A stretch of 50,000 bases of DNA from Glandiceps talaboti (taxonomy: Eukaryota > Hemichordata > Enteropneusta > Spengelidae). Positions 38,201 through 49,000 of this stretch are shown piece after piece. The stretch covers positions 8,354,040 to 8,404,039 of the forward strand of contig NC_135569.1 of assembly GCF_964340395.1 (NCBI RefSeq), given 5' to 3'. The translations under genes were made by a program, and so were the position numbers. The notes beneath the pieces are model-generated. The model was given only the letters and a program-made list of their open reading frames with translations, did not search any database and was not told the origin of the DNA. How positions within the stretch are numbered: the first letter of the stretch is position 1; every line of letters begins with the position of its first letter.

Positions 38201-41200
38201 TAGTGTTAAAAATAGAAATGTCTCATTTATTGCACACAAGCCATTACATACATGGACAATTGATGTAGTAATCAGGCAAAAAAATATAATTCTTTGGTTC
38301 CGGTAACCCAACCCAACCTAGTTTTTTTATTGCCAAGCCTTAACTTTTTAGGGTAATTTCATGAGAGCAAAATTTGAAAATCAAAAATTTTGCAGTCATG
38401 AGAGAAATAGTGAGATTTTATGACATTATTATCTTGTGATCAAAGCAACATGGCAGAATAAAGTGTAGCACACAATGTTGTCTGCATATCATACAGAAAG
38501 TATGATCACATCAATGAGAAATCTCTGTTGACCTCTCTGTACATTGAAACAACCTGAACCAGACCAAAAATTAAAAAAAAATAAAAAATAAAAATTCCCT
38601 ACCTACCCCAGTCTGTTTTGAAATTGGGTGTTATTGGAACCACACAACTTCCATTGGCCTCATAAAAGATATTTTGTTTCATTTTATCAGAATACAGCAT
38701 TTGTACACCTCATGCTGCTTGAAAATAAATAAACATAAAACAGCAAAATTGTATACCTTCATAGTGCATTAACACATAATACAGATTCCTTTATGATATA
38801 CCTGGTACTCATATAAAGAAAGCATAAATAGCAACATTTCTGCAATTTTTTCAATGCTTGTAAAATAATGACCATGATAATCAAATGTATGCACTTTATT
38901 TTGGGCTTTTAAAAGGAAGGAATGTAAATTGCAAAGTATCTGCATCACTTTTCACACTTGTAAATGGATAAACATAATTTTGTTTTTGCATGACCACTCT
39001 ACGCTATAATTGGTCATCACTCACATAAGCCATACAGTTAAGAATCTAAGACTAACATTCCTTGCACTTTTGTTTTCATTGTTGCACTCCTCTCGCATAT
39101 TTTTGTTTCATACTTTGCATCGCTTTGTGTTCCTCATTGTAAATTTCGTAGGGTTTCTTACCATCATCATCATCGTTCCAGTCAAAATACCAGCCAGGAA
39201 AGAGATCGCTGCACAAGTATGAACTCCTCCGAAGATGATGACACCGTGGCCTTACTTGTAGACAGTGAAAAAGAGGTAAAATATTGGATTTTAATGTTTT
39301 TGCTGAGGATTGGAAAACTTTAGAACTAACATGAGGTATACACTGTACATGTACATGTATGCTAGCATGAAGCCTGAAAAAATATGAAGTCTGAAGGACT
39401 TCGAAGTTTGTTTTAACAGAGTTATAGAAAACGTTGATCCATAACAATAGAGTAATCCTTAAGGGTTGTCGGTGGCCGAGTGTTTAAACCACTTGCCTCT
39501 TACCACTGCAGTCGAGGTTTGAACCCCATTCAGGGTTTGATTAAATTTATCACGCTGTAAGTAAGAAATGTGTCATTCAGTTTGACTCTACCGAACACGC
39601 AAATTTTCCCCGGGTATTTCGGTTTCCTCATGCATTAACACTGAACCCATGAGGGATGGCCCTCACTGGACTTCTTGGGAGACAAATGTTTATACACTTA
39701 AAGAACTATCCAGTATAAATAAAAGATTATTATGGCTCCACTGATAAGATCATAGTCCAGAAAACCTTGTATTGAATCCATAGCCTTTAAAGACCCAGTT
39801 TGGATTAGGATTCAAAGTTAGGTTGTTGAAAAAAAGTTGTCTGGCAGAGTTATAGAAAAAAGTTAGTCCATAGCAAAAGAATGGTCCTTTGTAATCCTTA
39901 TGGCTCCACTGATAAGATAATACAAGAACCTTAGATTTAAACCCTGGCTTTTAAAGTTCAGAATTTCAATCCCACATTCTCGCATTAGTGTTATCGTATC
40001 AGTTAAAGGCCCGAGTTTCAATCCCACATTCTCGCATTAGTGTTATTGTATCAGTTAAAGGCCAGGGTTTCAATCCCACATTCTCGCATTAGTGTTATCG
40101 TATCAGTGAAGCCATGAAGATTACATAGTATTTCTTTTTTGTTCTGGACCAACTTTTTCTAAAGCTTTGTCAGACAGCTGTTTTTCACACCTCAATTTTA
40201 ATCTTTTTTCAAAGTGGGCCTTTAAAGATTCACTGGTACATTTATTTATTTATTTATTGATGTGTAATTTTCTCTACATTTATAGATTGGGATGAGATAT
40301 TTCTGTCACCAAAGAGTAACCTACGTATGGGACCAACAAATTGCAACTTTTAACAGACTACGGGGACTAGACTCTGGAACAAAATGTGCATCATTTTATG
40401 AAGATTTCCATGGTTTTAGTAGTAGTGATCAAGAGAAGAGGTATGTGCAACCGACCCCCACCTAGTTTTCACTGCCAACCCTAAATTTTTTTATTTTTTT
40501 ACAAATTCAAGGAAATGTTAATAAAATCATGAAAATTGTGAAGTCTTGCCATAAATAGTGGATGTGGAAACTGACATCAACTTAAAAAGACAATATGAAA
40601 CTATTCTTCCAATCTGTAATGGCTGTACATCTGATAGGAAGAAACCAATAACACAGATGATTTGGAAAACAATGGAAAACATAACTACCTGAACTAGACA
40701 TTCACACATGAAAAAAAAAAAAATAATAAAATCAAATCAAAAATCTACCTGCACCACCTTTTCCATGTTGGCAATCTCTGTAAATTGCTGTCAGGAATTT
40801 CACCATAACTGGTTTATAAATTATTTTTCTTTCTCAGGTTGGCTATCTATGGTAAAAACTGTATAGATGTCGAAGTGAAGTCATATGCCAAACTACTATT
40901 TAGTGAAGTAAGTTATGTATACACACACAGTCATATGCCAAGTCACTATTTAGTGAAGTAAGTTATGTATACACACACAGTCATATACCAAGTCACTATT
41001 TAGTGAAGTAAGTTATGTATACACACACAGTCATATACCAAGTCACTATTTAGTGAAGTAAGTTATACACACACAGTCATGTGCCAAATCACTATTTAGT
41101 GAAGTAACTTATACATACAGTCATATGCCAAGTCACTATTTAGTGAAGTAAGTTATGTATACACACAGTCATATACCAAGTCACTATTTAGTGAAGTAAG

Positions 41201-42899
41201 TTATACACACACAGTCATGTGCCAAGTCACTATTTAGTGAAGTAAGTTATGTATACACACACAGTCATATACCAAGTCACTATTTAGTGAAGTAAGTTAT
41301 ACACACAGTCATGTGCCAAATCACTATTTAGTGAAGTAACTTATACATACAGTCATATGCCAAGTCACTATTTAGTGAAGTAAGTTATGTATACACACAG
41401 TCATATACCAAGTCACTATTTAGTGAAGTAAGTTATGTATACACACAGTCATATACCAAGTCACTATTTAGTGAAGTAAGTTATGTATACACACACAGTC
41501 ATATACCAAGTCACTATTTAGTGAAGTAAGTTATACACACACAGTCATGTGCCAAATCACTATTTAGTGAAGTAACTTATACATACAGTCATATGCCAAG
41601 TCACTATTTAGTGAAGTAAGTTATGTATACACACACAGTCATGTGCCAAGTCACTATTTAGTGAAGTAACTTATAAACACATGAAAACATTGATTGTGTA
41701 TGAGATACACTGCTAATGAGTTTGTTCTGATTGGACGGATCATCATCATACATCACTGCCCTCTGCAGAGAGTCTTATCAGCCAACGTCGAAAGTGTTAT
41801 TTTTTGTTCCGTAAGCCGGGAAAAAATGCTCTGGCTTGCAAGAATGGGACAGATATACATATATTGAGCTTTTCATAACTTCTTAACTCATTAAGTGTTA
41901 CTAATATATGTTTTTTTAAAATCTTTTTTATATGTTTTTAGGTTTTAAATCCATTTTATATTTTCCAAATCTGGAGTGTGATTCTATGGATGGCAGAAGA
42001 GTATTATTACTATGCTACCTGTATTATTTTAATTTCTACTATATCTATTGGAATATCTCTCTATGAAACAAGAAGAGTAAGTATGGCCCTCATGTTGTCT
42101 AATAGCGATGGTACAACTGCTGACATCAGACTGTGGACGAACGAAACCTGTTAGATACAGGGAAAGTAAATAGCTGAATTGGATTAATAACACTTGGCTC
42201 AGCATGTAGGAAGTACAGAGACTTGTATTACATTACATAATTTGATAAGAACAGCTGCATAGCCTCTTTACATTCACAAACACATTTCCAGTTCCCCTGT
42301 CATTTCATGTACACGTAAAGAGGTTATAAAACTGTTCTTATCAAACCATGGTGTGTAATACAAGTCTCTGTACTTCCAACATGCTGAGCCAAGTGTTATT
42401 AATCCAATTCATTTGTTTACTTTCCCTGTTTGTAACAGGTTCCATTCATCCATAGTCTGATGTCAGCAGTTGCATATGCACCAGTCAAAAACAAGAAAGA
42501 GTGTATTTGAGATTTGTATGACTACATCTGACTACATGTAAAGTCAATTTATGTCAATCTTTACCATTTGTAACATTAATTTTACAGCAAAGTATCACGC
42601 TACGGGATATGGTTGCTCACAGTAGTTCAGTGCAAGTATGCAGGGAAAATGAAGGTAAGTATTAATACCAATAGTACTAGTAGGTTCTCTACAAGGGAGC
42701 TTACAATGTATGTGTGTAATCCATTGGTTTGTCTGTCTGTCTGTCTGCTCTTTCTATCAGTCTGTGTGTGTGTATGTATGTGTGTGTGTGTGTGTGTGTG
42801 AGTGTCTGTCTGCCTCTGTCTGCCTGTCTGTCTGCCTCTGTCTGTCTGTCTGTCTGCCTCTGTCTGTCTGTCTGTCTGTCTGTATGCCTCTGTCTAGCA

Positions 42900-42939
<40 letters not shown>

Positions 42940-42997
42940 CTGTCTGTCTGCCTCTGTCTGTCTGCCTCTGTCTGTCTGTCTGTCTATCAGTCTCGCT

Positions 42998-43040
<43 letters not shown>

Positions 43041-46000
43041 GCTGTCTATGTCTGTCTCTGTGAAGATTATTTCCATTTCCTCAATGCAAAGTAATACTTA
43101 AAATTTACTTACTCTAATAGATGGGAAATGTGTATTTGTTTCTGACTGCAAAATTAAACCTGGTCATTACACATGTCATTCACTAATAAGCTTATTATTC
43201 TGTCCAATCATAGAATATGCCGCAGTGCTGAATTTAACAAAGTCATTAAACATGTTATTCACCTGGACTAATTAGCATAATCTATTTTTTCCAATGAGAG
43301 GATTAGATGATACATGCACTCAGTGCAGAATTTAACCAAGTCATTAAATGTTATTCACCTGTGCTAATTAGCATATTCTATTTTGTCCAATCAGAAGAGG
43401 AGACTGTAGATGCAGGCTTACTAGTACCAGGTGATGTCATTTTGATTCCGTCCAATGGTTGTATGATGAACTGTGATGCAGTACTGATTAGTGGTAACTG
43501 TATTGTAAATGAAAGTATGCTGACAGGTCAGTGTGTGTGTACACAGTCAATAATAAACCGTTTTTCATCTCGCGGCCGATCTCACAAGATCCTGCATGGC
43601 CCATTGCATTCATAGCAACCACAAGTGAGGGTGGTCAAGCTGAAAGTGTCAAACTCTTAGCAACACTATTGTTCTCAACTTCATCGCATATGGCCACATT
43701 GAAAGCTTGACCATGATCACATGTTTGACAACTGTTGTTGCTAGGCATATTTGCATAGCTCGGGTGAGATCTGCTACGAGATGTAAAATCCCTATTTATT
43801 GTGTACAAGTCCCGCTACAAGATTAAATTTGATTAGAATTGCACAACAGAGGAATTGCTATCACCCATTTGTGTAATCTTAGTTTTAGTTTGTGTTTATC
43901 TTGAAGTTAGTAAATGAAAGCCAAGATTTCCATAGTCATACAAGTTGAACAAGGGATGAATTAATGAAACCTGTGTAATGTGCAGTTAGCACCACGATAT
44001 TGAGTTTTGTGTGTTTGCAGTGTTCTGTCTAGAATGTGGTCATGGCTGCTAATTTGCATACATTTACATACATATTTACATGTTATTAACATATAATTTG
44101 TATATGTGATGACAATAGTTTTGTGATTTGTGGTTAAAAGATTTAAAAGTCCAGTTCAGATAAGGATTACAATGTAGTTTTAGTAGTGAACAATTTAGTC
44201 TGTTGTAAGGTACTCCATGATGGGGCGCCCTCACACATTGGGTGAGAGAAGGTTGGTGAGGGTGGAACGGCGCAACATATTTGACAGTCTATGAACAATT
44301 TAGGTGTGAACAAAACATCATGTGAGATGTAAAAAATATACTGCCTAATTGAAACTATATACTCTCTCTACTTTGGTAGTAACTTGTGTCTTGACTTTTG
44401 TTTTATTTCACATAGGTGAGAGTGTTCCGGTCACAAAAACTCCTATACCACACAGTCATGACATCTCCAGTACAGAGTCACCATATTATAACCCAGATGA
44501 ACATAAAAGACACACTTTATTCTGTGGTACTCAGGTCATACAAACCAGGTACTATGGAAGTGGGAAAGTCAAAGCTGTGGTTGTAAGAACAGGTAGGTCA
44601 AAGGTTAATCCTGGTTCACATACAGCAATGGTAGCTCAACTATTAGTCTTGTACTACTGGTTTTCCTGAATAAAGCTAAAAGATGATGATAGTACATGTA
44701 TGTCTGGACACAGCTAGCACCCTCAGTGACAACTTTTGTTCGCTTGTAAAGGAGAACACCACTCCAGGAAATTGACTTTTTCATTTACTATGAGTTCTGG
44801 GGTCATTTCATGATTTTACATCACCTACAATTACTTGCGATTTCAGAGAAACATCAAGTTGATCTTGTGCCTTTATAGGGTATCTGTGCTATGGACTATT
44901 GCATCATGGGAGTCAGCAGAAATAATGTATTCAAGTTGCACACTGAATATTCATGAGTCTCCTGAGTTCCTATACCCTTCAGTGTAAAACAACTCTCATG
45001 AATATTCAGTGTGCAACTTGAATACATTATTTCTGCTGACTCCCATGATGCAATAGATGTTAGGGGTCTATCAACCAGACTATTAAATCAGCTATCAACA
45101 CATAAATACTAACTACATCGTGACATGTTGATATAATGTTACTACAGTATGAACAATTCCCTCTGTAATCATCTTTTGAGAACAAAATATTTCAACAATT
45201 TAACTGAAAGGATAGTTGTCGGTTATTTGTGTTTACAGGCCGTTTCAAGTTACCATTCACCAGCTATGTGTGATACGACTACACAGAAACCATTCACAAA
45301 CTGGACATGTTACACTTTAAGATGGCAAGATTGAATAAATACACTCATTTTGTCTAAATGAAATGAACTAACGTGGCACCATACAGACATCAAATGCAAA
45401 CATCAATACATTGGTGCCCACATGTCAGTGTCTAGTTGCAGTATGGTATATTTCATAATAGGCAAATGTAGTAAGAAATTGCGTTCTTGCTATCTTAGTG
45501 TAGTGTGGTTTCTTTATCTTTTCTGCATAGTTGGATCAAATAGATCTAGTGAACAGTAACTTGAAATGAGCTGTATATCTTCTTTCATACAGGTTTTTCC
45601 ACTGCCAAAGGTGAACTTGTCAGATCTATTTTATATCCTAAACCCATGGGGTTCAGATTTTACACTGATGCCATGAAATTTATCGGAGTGCTCTCTGTAC
45701 TAGGTAAGATACTCATTTTATTCCCTCTATTTTTCTCTGTGTTCAGCTGAGCAAAATAGTATACACTTATTGCCTGGCTATGAGGGCTTAGTGGATGTCT
45801 GTTACCCCAATAGCTGTTATGTAGCAACTACTTCCCAAGGCTGAAAGCAGAGGGAAATAGCTGCTACACAACAGCATGAAGGGTAATATGACATCTACTA
45901 GTGCCTGAATAAGGCCAGGCAATAAGTGTTTTATTACACGTCACATTTCCCAACATGTATTCTTACCACAGTCAAAGCAAATCACTAGTCTTGTGCTACT

Positions 46001-49000
46001 GTAATAGTGCCCTATGGAAAATAGAAAATGAATGTTGCCCTCTGTATGCAAATTGAGGTCACTATGGGTCACTAGTCTGTACCATGTGATACAATCTAAG
46101 CCAATCACTGAAGGTTGTGTGAAAACATGTGTTATAATAATACACCTGAATATGATTGAATATAGTCCCCGTGACTTTTCATCATTCAGTTGATAAAAAT
46201 GAGTGCCATAAGGGGCCTTGTCACAATGAATTAAAGAGAAGTAGAAACAAAACAATTGTGTTTCCAAAGATTTCCAATGACATAAAGGAAAATAAATGAG
46301 AATTATACGAAGTCCTGTACACACTTAATTTATGAACATTTATATAAATAATGATGGCTATTTTGAATGTTTTGGCGTGTGTATGATATAATGGAGTATA
46401 TCTATAGTTGTGGGGACAGAATTCTGATGGTTTTAACAAATCCATAAACAGGCTAAGGATAACCATAATTTTTTTTAACCTTTCAGCATTACTTGGATTT
46501 GCATATTCTTTGACTATATTAATAATACGCAAGGTATGTGCTGTCTTTGTTACTTGTTAAATTATCAATGAATAGTGCAATAAAATATCAGTGTCTTCCA
46601 ATATTTCGACTACTGACGGCCATCTTCATCTGGAAATGAGGCCATGACCTGAAAAAGGTCATGACCTCAAGCCTAAGGTGGTGTAAGTGTTAGAACGATT
46701 CCCCCTGGGTCTCTTACCGTACCAATTGTAGAGTGGATTCATTGTTCCTGTTCAGTGTTCCTCCTCTTAATTTGATTTGTATTGCTTCAAGTACTTTTCT
46801 GTATTGTTCTCTTGATGTGACCGTATTGCTGAATTTTTCCCAGACATTGATTAATGCAAACAAAACTATCTCTTCACTCACAATCCTGCTGTATCCAGCA
46901 GTAAAACTGCTTTTATGCCATGAGTAAGACAACATCAACTCGCAAAATTATCAGTGTTGATCATTGATGAACACTCCTTGTTTTAGCTGTATCTTTGGAT
47001 GTCTGTATTATCATAGACCCTCCACAGACTCTCAACAGACTGGAGGGTCTGAGGGTTTATGGTATTATCATAGACCTCTATCCTACCAGGTCCCCAATTA
47101 TACAGCTGTGTTGGCTGAGGCACAATCGTGGTTCAAGTCTTGCCCAAATCTAGGACTAAGTCATTCAGCAACAAACGGTAGTTATGGGGCTCAAACCTGC
47201 AACTTGCAGATTCAAAGCCAGCTTCTTTAACCATTCGACAATCCGACATCGTGACTATAAGAAAATTATTAAAATAGACTAAGTATAGATCTATATAAAC
47301 CTTATGCCTCCATAGATAAAAATCTCACTAGAAGTGACAATTCTCAGATTAAATTTAACATAGATATGTTATCTGTAATTTTCTTGATTTTGCAGGTTGC
47401 AGTAAAAGACATTATTTTTAAAGGACTAGATATTTTTACCATTGTTGTACCACCAGCACTACCAGCTGCCATGACAGTAGGTACAGTGTACGCACAAAAC
47501 AGGTTAAAGAAACAAGGAATATTTTGTATCAGTCCACCTAGGATCAACATGTGTGGTAAAATCAAATTAGTTTGTTTTGATAAGGTGAGTTAGGTATTGT
47601 ATTGTATTGTATTGTATTGTATTGTATTGTATTGTATTGTATTGTATTGTATTGTATTGTATTGTGTTGTGTTGTATTGTATTGTATTGTATTGTATTGT
47701 ATTGTGTTGTGTTGTGTTGTGTTGTGTTGTGTTGTGTTGTGTTGTGTTGTGTTGTTCTGTGCTGTAATGTACTGTGATGTACTGTACAGTACTGTACCAT
47801 ACCATATCCATATCATACCATACCATGCTGTGCTGTGCTGTGATGTGATATGCTGTACTGTACTGTACTGTACTGTACTGTACTGTATTATACTGTAATG
47901 TCATGTTCTGTACTGTACTGTACTGTACTGTACTGTACTGTACTGTACTGTACTGTACTGTACTGTACCGTAATAATATAAACCTACTGTAATCAGTTTG
48001 TCAGAACTTTGTCCATGCTCTAATATCATCAAAACTTGACTATTGCAATGCCTTTCTATATGGGCTGCAAGCTAAAGACATTGTCACTCCACAGCATGCC
48101 CAGAATACAGCAGCTAGGATTGTTTTATTTCAGAGTTATATTTTGTTTTCATAAATTTCTTACAGACGGGCACATTAACTGAAGATGGTTTAGATCTATG
48201 GGGTGTGGTCCCCCTTCAACAGGACAACTTCCTTCCTGTTGTACAGAATGTTAGTGAACTACCTAGGGGGCCTTTTTTGGCTGCCATGGCAACATGTCAT
48301 TCCTTGACTATGATTGATGGAAACATGACAGGAGACCCCCTAGATTTGAAGATGTTTGAAGCTACCAACTGGGTAAGATAAAATACCTGCTGATATCATG
48401 AATATACACAATATCGTGCTCAGTACTAACATAATATAACCCATAGCATGCAAGAAAAGTGGTGTTCTTTACATACAGCTACATAGATGTATTGTATGAC
48501 TTGTAACATGAAGGCCTGTGTTCTTTACATACAGCTACATAGATGTATCGAATGACTTGTAACATGAAGGCCTGTGTTCTTTACATACAGCTATTAGAGG
48601 AGCCAGGTAGAGATACCACTAAGTTTGATAATATCATGCCAACTGTAGTGAAACCTATTACAGCAGATACATTCCTGTCAGAAGACGTTTCTGAGGTGAG
48701 ATATATATATATATTATTGGTTTCCAAAATGAGCTAAGATATTGAAACATTTTAAATTGTTGTTGAGTTGGAATAGTGTATTTGCATACTTAAATGCCGG
48801 GCTGTGGGTCATACAGACGTTGTGAAAGTGGTGAACTGCGCCAGGCAATGGAAAGCAATTGTTCCAACTTGTATGATTTCTGAAAACAAAACAAATCAAT
48901 GGATATATTTATAATGGATACTTATTTTTTTTATTCAGATTTCATAAAATTCTGTAACTATTTTTATGCCAACCATAACAACTCTTGTAATTACAGTATT

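Larger units (their letters stand above)
35480..39181. other. P5B intron 4 (3.7 kb)
   Basis: It holds the two palindromic elements above, a copy of the TAGAGGGCACACT family (about 37735-37970) and MITE family A copy 3. The rest is AT-rich with no supported exon. Confidence 0.6.

Noticed and set aside
39463-39540. Functional tRNA gene
   Set aside because: Only the A- and B-box-like parts are preserved, the acceptor stem does not close, and a SINE-type body follows.
40908-41680. CRISPR array, suggested by regularly spaced 27-nt repeats
   Set aside because: The spacers are not unique (all AC-rich and related), the repeat is derived from the adjacent exon, and the genome is an intron-bearing animal.
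42613-43101. Cysteine-rich peptides encoded downstream of exon 9
   Set aside because: They are produced by (CTGT)n and (TG)n; the frame begins in exon 9 but runs through its splice donor.
47562-47904. Thr/Gln/His/Asn-rich and Cys/Ile/Val-rich open frames
   Set aside because: Artefacts of the pentanucleotide array after exon 14.
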